The notes beneath the pieces were generated by a model. It saw only the letters and a list, made by a program, of their open reading frames with translations. It was not told the origin of the DNA and ran no database searches. A stretch of 64,000 nt of DNA, taken from Eretmocerus hayati. Taxonomy: Eukaryota > Arthropoda > Insecta > Hymenoptera > Aphelinidae. Position 1 is the stretch's first letter. Every line of letters starts with the position of its first letter. Position numbers and translations under genes: made by a program. Location of the stretch: contig CM056741.1 of the NCBI GenBank assembly GCA_029851415.1, positions 147,548,522-147,612,521 of the forward strand, given 5' to 3'. Below are positions 22,072 through 34,983 of this stretch, in pieces.

Positions 22072-22440
22072 TGTGCCCGTGCAATCACGAGCTTTGCGCA
22101 GGGAGTTTTAGTAAATAATAGGCGGCGTAATGAATTTGACTCGATTCATTCAAACTTGAAAAAAAGTGAAAAATGACTCTAATAAAGCTCGCACGTCTAC
22201 TCGCTTCAAAGCCTAATCGAGATCTAAACTTTTTTCTGTTTGCTTCGAAACGTGGTTGCTAAGGACTCTAAACAACAATTGAATGCGATTACTTTCCCCT
22301 GTAGCCGATCGTTCACAGACACTCTGCAACGAGGGCTTCTCAAGCACGAGAGACGAATGTAGCCCCGGATCGAAATCCGTGCTACGGCTGGTGGACTCCG
22401 GAACCACGTTCCTCACGTCCTGGGGAAAGTAATTACAACA
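22072..22440 (-). repeat. Gypsy-type LTR (369 bp), minus strand
   Basis: On the minus strand the segment starts TGTTGTAATTAC and ends GGGCACA (TG...CA). It is followed by TTTT and a tRNA-Arg primer site, so it is a 5' LTR. Priming by tRNA-Arg is known in the 412/mdg1 group of gypsy elements. No second LTR and no gag-pol were found downstream on the minus strand, so the internal part has been lost. The 78-aa ORF across it is incidental. Confidence 0.75.
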
Positions 22441-23440
22441 TAAAAACATGCTTGGATGACTCGAAATAAAAATAATGTCTGAAGCGAGTACATTTTCAAG
22501 CTAAAGAAAAATAATCTTTTACATATTTTAAATTGATTATTTTCTTCTTCTTAACTTTTTCTTCTTGAATTCTTCTTCATAATGAATTAGATTCAAAATT
22601 CAATATTTATCACTAAAATTAGGTTAGGAACTTCAAAATTATTTAAACATATTTACAATTTTATCAAATAATTTTTTATCAAAAAACGGTCGGGAACAAA
22701 TACATTGGTTGCAATGGAATTCTCTCACTAGAGTAGAATATGAACTTGAAATACACAATTTATCTTCACAGTTGAGTCTGTCTCAAGTATCGGAGGAAGT
22801 GAAAGTCAATTTACTGATAAAATGTAGATTGATGCTGGCACCCATGCAGCACAAACTCTCCAAATACATTTGAAGATTATTCTTGACAATTGACCTTGCA
22901 CTGATGCACAACGGCAAGAATGGCACATATCTTGGCCATCAGGCCATCATTTTTGAAATCACTGTTACAAGAGAGCATATTATATGCATACATCAGGCGG
23001 CTTCTTTTACTAGTAGACCAACAATTACGATTAGACACTCGTCCGGTACAGAATATCTGGAGTTGTGAATATAGTCTGCTAATGATGCGTGTGCTGATGG
23101 TGACGATAACAACAGTACAATAATAAGGCTCACGCACACAAAACTGTGCCTCACACCGACAGTGTCGACTTCGAGATGAGTCGAATCTCGAAACTGACAG
23201 GAGACGGAAATCCACGGCAAATTTGGTCAGCGAGGGTCCCGAATTTGTGAGTCGAGAAACAAAGCTGTTGATGGGTATCTCGATAAAACAAGATAGTGTT
23301 TAGATAGAGTTTTGACTCGCTACTAATAGATCGCATCGCAGTTGGTACCCACGGAAACCCATAATATCTAAAATCGAAGAAAAATGAGAGGTTAAAAAAC
23401 CCCAACTTGGCGTATATAAGGCACGGCAGCGCTGCGAGTT
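22441..23440. other. Foldback interior spacer
   Basis: AT-rich DNA with TTCTTCTT-rich tracts near 22540-22580. Small overlapping ORFs on both strands at 22880-23400 have no domain and no consistent homologue in the window. Confidence 0.4.
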
Positions 23441-26400
23441 TTTTTTGATGACGAAGTCATCTTCTCGCGCGTTGAGTTTTGTCTAACATGTGGACACAAA
23501 TATTCGTAACGCGTGGATGCGCGCGCAACTCCCCATGCGTCGTGCGTGTTAGTGCAGCTATGTGTGAGTAGGAGTATTACGAAGTAGTGAGGTGATATGC
23601 AAGCATTGGCAAGCATTGGCATGATGGTATTGCAAGTCGAAGTGCAGATCAAAAAGCTGGTAGTGCCCTATTGTATCGCAACTCCTGCTGTGGTGCTTGC
23701 GATTTTCAATATAAGCACAGCAAAAATTGTCAGGTATTGGATATCTCGAGAGGGTGTGCAATACGACTTTTTTTACCACTTAGAATGTGTTTATCACGTC
23801 AAAATAGGTCGGAAAAGGTGTTTTGGACCGGCGATTAGCTCCAAATGTGCGTGCACGGCGATAAAAACACTCTATCGCCGATTTCTATCGTTTATTTTGG
23901 AAGAACTGAGACAGTTCGGCTCCAATCCATCAAAATTAGACGTAACTTAGTGCATTTTGAAGGTCCTACAACAAGCTCCAAAATGAGCTAAAGTACTACG
24001 TTGAATATCGTTGAAGTAGACCAAAGTTATTGAGAAAATGGCTTAATAGGGGCAAGTTGTGTACACCATTTTGTAAACTCTAAGAAATCACTTGAAAAAA
24101 TTAAGGCAGCTCGGATCCAGATGATTGACTTTGGACGTAGGTATTTGAATTCATTTTGAAGGTCTCAAAACAAGCTTTAAAATGAGCTAAAGCACATTGA
24201 AAATTGTTGAGGTAGACCAAAGTTATTAAGAAAATGGTTTAATGGGGGCAAGTTGGGTACACTGACCTCATCATCTATATTGTTGGAGAAGTAATCGTCA
24301 CGAAAGATGAGAAAATTATCGGGAATATTTTTGAAGCAAATATGAGCCGGCGAAAGATTGAAATTTGGGAAATTGTTGGTCTCACTAAATTCTGAGCGAC
24401 TCAGTTATCTAACCCCATAATCAACGGAAATAAATATTACATAGCAAAGAAAATTGAAAAATTGAGCTACATGTAGCAAATTTATTGAACAAACTCCTAT
24501 GACTTCGTCATCAACCGCGCGTTCTCCGGACGCACACCATTTTTTTATATACTCGCCAGCAAGGCGCAACCGCGCCTTTTGGTGGTATGTAAGTGATCCA
24601 CCTACATTATTATTCAAGTTCGTAGTAATGCTATCAGAGGGCAATTGTTCACGGTTTTCGGTTATGGGAAGAGAAGCGAATTCTGTCAAAGGCAGCTGAC
24701 AGGGTCGCACTTTCGCGAAACTTGCTCATCTTCAATCGAATGGAATTTCTAGAAGAGATGGATGATCGATTCTCACCAGTGACTGACATTTGGGTCTCTT
24801 CAATACCTTTTATGATATTTTTAATGAAAAAGGACGTTCACCGCATCGGAGCAAAGATTCGCAAGCTATTCTTTTGATCTGAAATGTCAGAATACGATTG
24901 TACTTACAATTTTGGGACTCATAAATATCAATTAGCCAAGACAGACTCATCTCTATCGCTATTTCCCTGAGAGATACGAAAATATGGTGTGCGTCCGGAG
25001 AATGCGCGAATGGTGACGAAGTCATAGGAGTTTGCTCAATAAATTCGTTACATGTAGCTCAATTTTTCAATTTTCTTTGCTCCGTAATATTTATTTCCGT
25101 TGATTATGGGGTTAGATGACTGAGTCACTCAGAATTTAGTGAGGCCAACAATTCCCAAAATATCGATCTTTCGTTGGCTCATATTTGCTTCAAAAATATT
25201 CCCGATGATTTTCTCATCTTTCGTGACGGTTACTTCTCCAACAATATAGATGACCAGGTAAGTGTACCCAACTTGCCCCTATTCAACCATTTTCTTGATA
25301 ACTTTGGTCTACCTCACCAATCTTCAACATGCTTCAGCTCATTTTAAAGCTTGTTTTGAGACCTGCAAAATGAATTCAAGTACGTTCAAATTCAATCATC
25401 GAGAGTCGAGCTGTCTTAATTTTTTCGAGTGATTTTATAGAGTTCACAAGATGGTGAGACCGAATCGCCCACATAAACCATTCTCTCAACAAATCTGGTC
25501 TCCCTGAACATTTTTCAACGTATTTCAGCTCACTTCAGAGCTTGTTTAAGGACCTTCAAAACGCGCTAAACTACGTCCAATTTGGATGGATTGGAGCCGA
25601 ACCGTCTCAATTCTTCCAAAATGAATGGCGGAAATCGGCGATAGAGTCTTTTTATCGCCTTGCACGCACATTTGGAGCTAATCGCCGGTCCAAAACACCT
25701 TTTCCGACCTATTTCGACGTGATAAACACGTTCTCATTGGTAAAATAAGCCAAACTGCGCGCCTTCCCGAGATAACTATATGGGGACATGTTGGGCACAC
25801 TTCGATGTTGGCATTCTTGTTTACGAATTGTCTTCTTGTTTTGCACATAAATTAGCTCAGATCCGAATTTTGCAGCTTGAAAAACAGATTTTGGAGGTTC
25901 TGAAGCAAGTAATCAAATACGCTAAGGTAAGTTAAGGTTGGTTGAACTCAAAAAATTTGGCACTAATTTCACTGGACGCATTTCCCTCGGTGCTTTCTTA
26001 GCTAAGCGATCACGAGAAATAGAAAAGTCACTTGACATATTCTGGAGAACGCAGGAATGATTCGAGGTCGATGCAAACTACTCATTTTCTCATCATATTT
26101 TAACATAGCAAGCGCGAAAAAAATGCCGGGAGGACAAAAGGATTGCCCATTCCTGAGATCGGCATATGGGGGCATCAAGTTGGGTACAGAGGAAAGTTGA
26201 GTACACTTGCCTTATATGAAAGGAGAAGCCACAACCGTACAGACATTTTTCCAAAATACGGGAGTTCGGTCCATGGATCAAAGAAAATTACGAAAAACTG
26301 ACTTGCAGTGAACGGCTCGGTGGACGGCCTAACCGTACAAGATTTCTCCTAAATTATACTCAATGAGCCACCTCTACAACCAGAATCACGATCTGAAATC

Positions 26401-26716
26401 TTGACAGAGGTGTGCTGAATTACACAATGAATCGAATCCAATTTCTGACAAGTTTCGCTGTGCTTCTATTGGATCTTAAGCACCACATAGTTGCGATACA
26501 GGGGCACTGCGGGCTTTTTGATCTGCATTTTGACTTGCAATACCATCATGCCAATGCTTGCATATCATCTTACTATACTTTATGATACGCCTACTCAAAC
26601 ATAGCTGCAACACGCACGACGCATGGGGAGTTGCGCGCACATACGTGCGTTACGAATATTTGTGTCTACATGTTAGACAAAATTAACGCGCGAGAAGATG
26701 ACTTCGTCATGAAAAA
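23441..26716. mobile_element. Foldback element, ~3.3 kb, nested in the giant foldback
   Basis: Both ends carry GATGACGAAGTCATCTTCTC followed by GCGCGTT in inverse orientation (right end: GAGAAGATGACTTCGTCATG). The arms stay complementary inward. GCGATTAGCTCCAAATGTGC near 23830 is matched by its complement near 25680, and GACTTCGTCATCAACCGCGC near 24503 by its complement near 25010. The centre is near 24770. The right arm has ~0.7 kb of unmatched sequence at about 25790-26490. No transposase ORF and no target duplication were recognised. Confidence 0.8.
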
Positions 26717-27004
26717 CAGAGTATTCTTCCTTTAGACTGCTTCAATCAGCTCGAGGAAGGCATTGAGAATGTCCATGGATTGACCATTCGTGAAAAATTT
26801 TTGAGATACCTTGGTCTTTCCAAAGCAATGAGCGTATGAATACTTCGAAGGAAATTTTGATTGCTGAGATCACAGTCGATTCCGTGCATCAATTCAAAGT
26901 CAGTTCGTAAGCTCGTTGATGCTCTTATAGCTTCCCCTTGTGGGCTGAAAAATGTTTGAGAACCGGAAATCACGTCTCTATTCATCTAAAATGCTCATGA
27001 GGCC
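26717..27004. other. Foldback interior, inner edge of right arm
   Basis: Contains a 79-aa minus-strand ORF (26746-26985) without a recognised domain. The minisatellite of the right arm begins at about 27005. Confidence 0.4.
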
Positions 27005-30000
27005 GAAATCGAGTTCTACGGGTGGTGGACAGGTAGACGGGTAGACACGGGTGGTCAGTCCCATGCTCACGAGGCTAAAATCGAGTCACACGGGTGGTGA
27101 ACGGGAATACGGGTAGACACGGGTGATCACAATTATGGTAAGCTGGCCAAAATCGAGCCACACGGGTTATGAACGGGTATACGGGTAGACACGGGTGGTC
27201 AGTCCCATGCTCACGAGGCCGAAATCGAGTCACACGGGTTATGAACGGGAAGACGGGTAGACACGGGTGGTCAGTCCCATGCTCACGAGGCCGAAATCGA
27301 GTGACACGGGTTGTGAACGGGTATATGGGTGGACACGGGTGATCATTGTTATGGTTAGCTGGCCAAAATCGAGCCACACGGGTGGCGAACGGGAAGACGG
27401 GTAGACACGGGTGGTCAGTCCCATGCTCACGAGGCCAAAATCGAGCCACACGGGTGGCGAACGGGAAAACGGGTAGACACGGGTGATCACTCTCGTGGTT
27501 AGCTGGCCAAAATCAAGCCACACGGGTGGTGAACGGGAGAACGGGTAGACACGGGTGATCACTGTTATGGTTAGCTGGCCAAAATCGAGCCACACGGGTT
27601 ATGAACGGGTATACGAGTAGACACCGGTGGTCAGCCTCCCATGCTCACGAACCCGAAATTGAGTCACACGGGTTGTAAACGGGAAGACGGGTAGACACGA
27701 GTGGTCACTGTTATGGTTAGCTGGCCAAAATCGAGCCACACGGGTTATGAACGGGTATACGGGTAGACACCGGTGGTCAGACTCCCATGCTCACGAACCC
27801 GAAATTGAGTCACACGGGTTGTAAACGGGAAGACGGGTAGACACGGGTGATCATTTTTATGGTTAGCTGGCCGAAATCGAGCCACGCGGGTTGTGAACGG
27901 GAAGAGGGGTAGACCTGGGTGGTCAGTCCCATGCTCCCGGGGCCGAAATTGGTTCACACGGGTTGTGCACGGTTATACGGGTGGCACTCACGAGGCCAAA
28001 ATCGAGCCACACGGGTTGTGAACCCTAAAACGGGTAGACACGGGTGTTCAGTCCCATGCTCACGAGGCCAAAATCGAGCCACACGGGTGGCGAACGGGAA
28101 GACGGGTAGACACGGGTGATCACTCTCGTGGTTAGCTGGCCAAAATAAAGCGACACGGGTTGTGAACGGGAGAACGGGTAGACATGGGTGATCACTGTTA
28201 TGGTTAGCTGGCCAAAATCGAGCCACACGGGTTATGAACGGGTATACGAGTAGACACCGGTGGTCAGCCTCCCATGCTCACGAACCCGAAATTGAGTCAC
28301 ACGGGTTGTAAACGGGAAGACGGGTAGACACGAGTGGTCACTGTTATGGTTAGCTGGCCAAAATCGAGCCACACGGGTTATGAACGGGTATACGGGTAGA
28401 CACCGGTGGTCAGACTCCCATGCTCACGAACCCGAAATTGAGTCACACGGGTTGTAAACGGGAAGACGGGTAGACACGGGTGATCATTTTTATGGTTAGC
28501 TGGCCGAAATCGAGCCACGCGGGTTGTGAACGGGAAGAGGGGTAGACCTGGGTGGTCAGTCCCATGCTCCCGGGGCCGAAATTGGTTCACACGGGTTGTG
28601 CACGGTTATACGGGTGGCACTCACGAGGCCAAAATCGAGCCACACGGGTTGTGAACGGGTATACGGGTAGACACGGGTGATCATTGTTATGGTTAGCTGG
28701 CCAAAATCGAGCCACACGGGTGGCGAACGGGAAGACGGGTAGACACGGGTGGTCAGTCCCATGCTCACGAGGCCAAAATCGAGCCACACGGGTTGTGAAC
28801 GGGAAGACGGGTAGACACGGGTGGTCACTGTTATGGTTAGCTGGCTAAAATCGAGCCACACGGGTGGCGAACGGGAAGACGGGTAGACACGGGTGGTCAG
28901 TCCCATGCTCACGAGGCCAAAATCGAGCCACACGGGTGGTGAACGGGAAGACGGGTAGACACGGGTGATCACTCTTGTGGTTAGCTCGCCAAAATCAAAC
29001 CACACGGGACGTTAACGGCCATACGGGTAGACACGGGTGATCATTGTTATGGTTAGCTGGCCAAAATCGAGCCACACGGGTGGCGAACGGGAGGACGGGT
29101 AGACACGGGTGGTCAGTCCCATGCTCACGAGGCCGAAATCGAGCCGGACGGGTTGTGAACGGGAAAACGGGTAGACACGGGTGATCATTTTCATGGTTAG
29201 CTGGCCAAAATCGAGCCACGCGGGTTGTGAACGGGAAAACGGGTAGACACGGGTGATCATTTTTATGGTTAGCTGGCCAAAATCGAGCCACGCGGGTTGT
29301 GAACGGGAAGAGGGGTAGACACGGGTGGTCAGTCTGCCATGCTCCCGGGGCCGAAATTGGTTCACACGGGTTGTGCACGGTTATACGGGTGGCACTCACG
29401 AGGCCAAAATCGAGCCACAAGGATCGTGAACGGGAAAACGGGTAGACACGGGTGATCACTCTTGTGGTTAGCTGGCCAAAATCGAGCCACACGGGTTGTG
29501 AACGGGAATACGGGTAGACACGGGTGGTCAGTCCCATGCTCACGAGGCTGAAATCGAGCCACACGGGTGGTGAACGGGAAAACGGGTGGACACGGGTGGT
29601 CAGTCTGCCATGCTCACGAGGCCGAAATCGATCCACACGGGACGTGAACGGGAAAACGTGTAGACACGGGTGATCACTCTTGTGGTTAGCTGGCCAAAAT
29701 CAAGCCACACGGGTTGTGAACGGGACAACGGGTATACACGGGTGATCACTGTTATGGTTAGCTGGCGAATATCGAGTCACACGGGTTGTGAACGGGAAAA
29801 CGGGTAGACACGGGTGTTCAGTCCCATGCTCACGAGGCCAAAATCGAGCCACACGGGTGGCGAACGGGAAGACGGGTAGACACGGGTGATCACTCTCGTG
29901 GTTAGCTGGCCAAAATCAAGCGACACGGGTTGTGAACGGGAGAACGGGTAGACACGGGTGATCACTGTTATGGTTAGCTGGCCAAAATCGAGCCACACGG

Positions 30001-31704
30001 GTTATGAACGGGTATACGAGTAGACACCGGTGGTCAGCCTCCCATGCTCACGAACCCGAAATTGAGTCACACGGGTTGTAAACGGGAAGACGGGTAGACA
30101 CGGGTGGTCACTGTTATGGTCAGCTGGCCAAAATCGAGCCACACGGGTTATGAACGGGTATACGGGTAGACACCGGTGGTCAGACTCCCATGCTCACGAA
30201 CCCGAAATTGAGTCACACGGGTTGTAAACGGGAAGACGGGTAGACACGGGTGATCATTTTTATGGTTAGCTGGCCAAAATCGAGCCACGAGGGTTGTGAA
30301 CGGGAAGAGGGGTAGACCTGGGTGGTCAGTCCCATGCTCCCGGGGCCGAATTTGTTCACACGGGTTGTGCACGGTTATACGGGTGGCACTCACGAGGCCA
30401 AAATCGAGCCACACGGGTTGTGAACGGGTATACGGGTAGACACGGGTGATCATTGTTATGGTTAGCTGGCCAAAATCGAGCCACACGGGTGGCGAACGGG
30501 AAGACGGGTAGACACGGGTGGTCAGTCCCATGCTCACGAGGCCAAAATCGAGCCACACGGGTTGTGAACGGGAAGACGGGTAGACACGGGTGGTCACTGT
30601 TATGGTTAGCTGGCTAAAATCGAGCCACACGGGTGGCGAACGGGAAGACGGGTAGACACGGGTGGTCAGTCCCATGCTCACGAGGCCAAAATCGAGCCAC
30701 ACGGGTGGCGAACGGGAAGACGGGTAGACACGGGTGATCACTCTTGTGGTTAGCTCGCCAAAATCAAACCACACGGGACGTTAACGGGCATACGGGTAGA
30801 CACGGGTGATCATTGTTATGGTTAGCTGGCCAACATCGAGCCACACGGGTGGCGAACGGGAGGACGGGTAGACACGGGTGGTCAGTCCCATGCTCACGAG
30901 GCCGAAATCGAGCCACACGGGTTGTGAACGGGAAAACGGGTAGACACGGGTGATCATTTTTATGGTTAGCTGGCCAAAATCGAGCCACGCGGGTTGTGAA
31001 CGGGAAAACGGGTAGACACGGGTGATCATTTTTATGGTTAGCTGGCCAAAATCGAGCCACGCGGGTTGTGAACGGGAAGAGGGGTAGACACGGGTGGTCA
31101 GTCTGCCATGCTCCCGGGGCCGAAATTGGTTCACACGGGTTGTGCACGGTTATACGGGTGGCACTCACGAGGCCAAAATCGAGCCACACGGATCGTGAAC
31201 GGGAAAACGGGTAGACACGGGTGATCACTCTTGTGGTTAGCTGGCCAAAATCGAGCCACACGGGTTGTGAACGGGAATACGTTTAGACACGGGTGGTCAG
31301 TCCCATGCTCACGAGGCTGAAATCGAGCCACACGGGTGGTGAACGGGTAAACGGGTAGACACGGGCGATCACTGTTATGGTTAGCTGACGAATATCGAGT
31401 CACACGAGTTGTGAACAGGAAAACGGGTAGACACGGGTGGTCAGTCTGCCATGCTCACGAGGCCGAAATCGATCCACACGGGACGTGAACGGGAAAACGT
31501 GTGGACACGGGTGATCACTCTTGTGGTTAGCTGGCCAAAATCAAGCCACACGGGTTGTGAACGGGACAACGGGTATACACGGGTGATCACTGTTATGGTT
31601 AGCTGGCGAATATCGAGTCACACGGGTTGTGAACGGGAAAACGGGTAGACACGGGTGTTCAGTCCCATGCTCACGCGGCCAAAATCGAGCCACACGGGTT
31701 GTTA
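27005..31704 (-). repeat. 72-bp minisatellite, right foldback arm
   Basis: The same unit as the left arm in inverse orientation, about 65 units by length. It has its own higher-order structure: blocks near 27745 recur at 28378 (offset 633), and about 28378-29640 recurs at 30147-31400 (offset 1769). These offsets differ from those of the left arm, so the arms have expanded or contracted independently since insertion. Long ORFs (213 aa at 28995-29636, 208 aa at 30148-30774) are repeat by-products. Confidence 0.95.
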
Positions 31705-31972
31705 ACGGGAGAATGGTAGGCATGCCATTCCTTATGTGAACGTCGCACGGTAAGAAACGGGAAAAGCTACGCCGAAACTACATTTACGGGAAGCCACGGG
31801 AGGCGAGCTTGCATCGAAGCGGGAACATTCCGGGTGTCTCCCGTGTCGTCCCGTTGAGCTTGCAGAGCTCCAAAAAGTAACACGGGAAGCTCACGGGTAT
31901 GGACGTATATTACCCCATTCCCGTGAATTTTACACGGGTTCCCGTACGGGAGCACTGCGTATAGCCACTTTC
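31705..31972 (-). repeat. Foldback arm tip, right (unique domain of TIR)
   Basis: Reverse-complement counterpart of 8974-9230, with scattered single-base differences. For example, the junction to the minisatellite (ATGGTAGGCATGCCATTCC) is shared with 9216-9234. Confidence 0.85.
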
Positions 31973-31981
31973 CTATTATAA
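31973..31981. repeat. Target-site duplication, right (CTATTATAA)
   Basis: Nine bases immediately after the right foldback terminus, which ends CGTATAGCCACTTTC. Identical to 8965-8973 and in direct orientation, as expected of a target duplication. Confidence 0.85.
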
Positions 31982-32422
31982 GTAATCAGAATGTAAGCCT
32001 ATAATTGTAATAATGTATGATGAAACTTTTGTTTAGAATATCGCGTTCCATACTCTATATGTAAATATGTTCAATATGGATTGTATCAATATCTGAATCT
32101 CCTGAAACTCGATAAATAAAATCAAATGGTTGGGGAAATTGCCCCAACCATCCCCGTGTCGATTCATTTACTATAGAATAAGCATTCGAAAGAAGTACAA
32201 CTCATTAAGCGATATTTTCGTACAATCTTCAATTGTACATTCTTTCAATCTCCAGTTAAAACATATGCTATTCATTATGAAATTCATAAGAATTTTCAAA
32301 AAGAGCATAACTGACTTTTTGATACATTGAAGAATCCTGAGTACTGATTTCAGCTCATCTTGAATCAATTTCAAATCATTGAGAGAAACATATATGAATC
32401 CACTATCACTTAACAAAATGAA
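31982..32422. other. Spacer between foldback and right duplicate
   Basis: The second half (32190-32420) is a diverged monomer of the ~1 kb repeat unit, including the peptide KSITDFLIH in an ORF at 32130-32330 that parallels KGITEFLNRL in the next unit. Confidence 0.5.
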
Positions 32423-33073
32423 ATCATCGTCCCAATTTCATCAAAGAGTAAATGCATTCAAGTAACCTTCATTAACAGGATCCAATTCGAAACTTTGCTG
32501 ATTACATATCGATTCAACTCATCCTCGTCATACTTACTCAAAACTACCACACCACACTTTTACGAGTTGCAACAGGACATAATGTCTTGGCTCATATGGG
32601 AGTTGGGTTTCTCATTCCCGAGTGCGACAGAGTGTGACTCCCTGTTGCCCAGCTATTGTAAAACAACAACACAATACTAACGCCACTCTTCGGAAGCATG
32701 TTGCTGGATTTCCTCTGATCTGAGCGCCGCTTTGGTCCCGACACTGGTAAACCAAATCGACGGGTCAGTCTCATCGGATCATGTCTCCTTCAACCTCTGT
32801 GATGAAGAGTTACAATTTCACTCTGAACATAAAACACTCCCCAGTTTCAACTCAATTTCACATCATAAACACAAAACGAGGATGATGAATATCGAGGTCA
32901 TTCCATCAAATCAAAGACTCCTCAAAAATTCAAATCTTGCGACGTAAATGCTCAATATGAAAACAAAGAACTTTCCTGATGAATGAATTCCCAATAATTA
33001 ATCTTAATGACCGCGTAGCAAAAACCGTCACAATGCATCAATTCAATTCTTCCTTCACGATTGCATCAAGCGA

Positions 33074-33415
33074 GTGATATTGGATTCATTCACAAAAGTC
33101 ATTTCTAATACTCTATACGATACCGTTCCTCAATGTCAATTATCTATCCCTAAATCTCATGAAAATTACTTAAATCATAAACTGGTCCAGAGAATTCTCT
33201 CAACCACTCCCCAATATAAAATGACGCCCTCTAATGTAAGCATACAATCTTTAATTGAACATTCTTCCAATCTCAAGTCAGAAAATATTCTAATCATTAT
33301 TAGATTTCTACAAATTTCCGGAAAGGGCATAACTGAATTTTTGAATAGATTGGGAAATTTCAAAAACCAATTCCATCTTAAATTGAATCAAATTACGAAT
33401 CATTTGGAAAAATAA
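33074..33415 (+). CDS. Unidentified 113-aa ORF in the repeat unit
   Basis: An open frame begins with a start-like codon and reads MILDSFTKVISNTLYD, ending at LNQITNHLEK. It is uncharged to mildly basic with predicted helical stretches and no signal peptide or recognised domain. The homologous position in the left copy (651-992) has several stop codons, so only this copy is open. Part of the same peptide (the region around SLIEHSSNLKSENI) recurs in the diverged monomer at 32230-32330. It may be a decayed exon of a tandemly amplified gene, or chance openness in an AT-rich repeat. No function can be assigned. Confidence 0.3.
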   Translation: MILDSFTKVISNTLYDTVPQCQLSIPKSHENYLNHKLVQRILSTTPQYKMTPSNVSIQSLIEHSSNLKSENILIIIRFLQISGKGITEFLNRLGNFKNQFHLKLNQITNHLEK

Positions 33416-34097
33416 ATATGAATCCACTATCACTTGACAAAATAAAGTCATTGTCCCAATTTCATCAAAAAGTAAATACATTCACGTGATTTTTATCAAC
33501 AGGATCCAATTCAAAGCTTTTCTGATGAGAAATATATTCAACTCATCCTCGTCATACTCACTCGAAAATACCACACCACACTTTTACGAGTTGCAACAGA
33601 ACATGATGCCTTGGCTCATATGGGAGTTGGGTTTCTCATTCCCGAGTGCGACAGAGTGTGACTCCCTGTTGCCCAGCTATTGTAAAACAACAACACAATA
33701 CTAACGCCACTCTTCAGAAGCATGTTGCTGGATTTCCTCTGATCTGAGCGCCGCTTTGGTCCCGACACTGGTAAACCAAATCGACGGGTCAGTCTCATCG
33801 GATCATGTCTCCTTCAACCTCTGTGATGAAGAGTTACATTTTCACTCTGAACATAAAACACTCCCCAGTTTCAACTCAATTTCACATCATAAACACAAAA
33901 CGAGGATGATGAATATCGAGGTCATTCCATCCAATCAGAGACTTCTCAAAAATTCAAATCTTGCGACATAAATGCTCAATATGAAAACAAAGAACTTCCC
34001 TGTTGGATGAATTCCCAATAATCAATCTTGATGATCGCGTAGCAAAAACCATAATAATGCATCAATTCAATTTTACCCTCACGATTGCATCAAGCGA

Positions 34098-34400
34098 GTG
34101 ATATTGGATTCATTCACAAAAGTCATTTCTAATACTCTATACGATACCGTTCCTCAATGTCAATTATCTATCCCTAAATCTTATGAAAGTCACTTGAATC
34201 ATAAACTGATCAAAAGAATTCTGTCAACCACTCCCCCATATGAAATGACGTCCTCTAATATCAGCATGCGAGATAGACGTGAATCGCTTCTCTTTTCATA
34301 TTTTCATAAGTTCGAATTTCAAAAGAACGTTTCATTCCTCCTCCAAATAGAAATAAATTTAGAAACTCCAAAGTGTTACGTAGGTTCACACTCGGTATGA
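34098..34400 (+). CDS. Unidentified 100-aa ORF, unit two
   Basis: The frame shares its first ~53 residues with the 113-aa ORF of the neighbouring unit (MILDSFTKVISNTLYD...). It then diverges and ends in PKCYVGSHSV. The identical ORF is found at 1675-1977 in the left duplicate. The abrupt change after the shared N-terminal part shows that units one and two have different downstream sequence, as if a recombination joint lies near 1830 and 34255. No domain is recognised, so treat it as a hypothetical fragment. Confidence 0.3.
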   Translation: MILDSFTKVISNTLYDTVPQCQLSIPKSYESHLNHKLIKRILSTTPPYEMTSSNISMRDRRESLLFSYFHKFEFQKNVSFLLQIEINLETPKCYVGSHSV

Positions 34401-34877
34401 GTAGAAATACGGAAATCATCATCTTCAAAGTCAAATAAAAAATTCCTCGAATTCATTCAAAAAAGTTTCAAAAATTTGAAATCCATTCGTATGTATCATA
34501 TATTCAAAATCAACGAAATAACAACCTCTCGATCTTTAACATTCCTTCACTTTGTCAGTACGATTCGACTTCATCGTCACTCTATCATTTATTTCATTCG
34601 AAATCAACCAATACTCATGCGGATCGATCTATCTCTAACAAAAAATTAAAATGAAAACCATTAAATAAAGCTAACTCGAACACCAAAATTAATTCACATC
34701 TGAAAGTGAGGCGGCCTCGTCGACCGTAAAAAGTTACTCGGCTACCTTTGATGTTGAAAATGGCGGTGTCTCAAATTTTCTAATACGCTTCACTAAAATA
34801 CGCCATAAAATGACTCCCAGCATGCACTTAATACGAAAATAGATAAACGAAACACATAAAAATCGATTGCTCCTAAC

Positions 34878-34983
34878 CTTCGCCAACGGATTCGGAAGCT
34901 TGGGCAGTGTCCGAAAGGGCTCCGTGAGACCGATCAGCGACCGTCTTCACGGCAAGAATTAGCAGCAAATCGAATATATAATA
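34878..34983 (-). other. Possible coding exon, right duplicate (minus strand)
   Basis: This is the counterpart of 2455-2560. The frame is open from a TGA upstream to the same AAG/GTTAGG donor, reading LILAVKTVADRSHGALSDTA. The hydrophobic start and the Ser/Ala/Glu-rich remainder fit the N-terminal part of a secreted protein, but no Met is present in frame. Everything rests on the open frame and one splice-like site. Confidence 0.25.

Larger units (their letters stand above)
8974..31972. mobile_element. Giant foldback (FB-type) transposon, ~23 kb
   Basis: The two termini are inverted repeats of each other, starting GAAAGTGGCTATACGCAGTG. They are flanked by identical 9-bp direct repeats CTATTATAA at 8965-8973 and 31973-31981. 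Each arm has a unique ~260 bp tip followed by a long 72-bp minisatellite, 9231-13090 on the left and 27005-31704 on the right in opposite orientation. Long TIRs built of tandem repeats plus a 9-bp duplication are the diagnostic structure of Drosophila FB elements (Mutator-like group). No transposase of that group is visible inside. The 14 kb interior contains other transposons, so the element is non-autonomous and may be composite. It must have inserted as one unit if the 9-bp repeats are its target duplication. Confidence 0.85.

Noticed and set aside
22877..23405. Cluster of overlapping ORFs on both strands
   Set aside because: No frame has a domain, homologue in the window or splice context; mutual overlap suggests chance.
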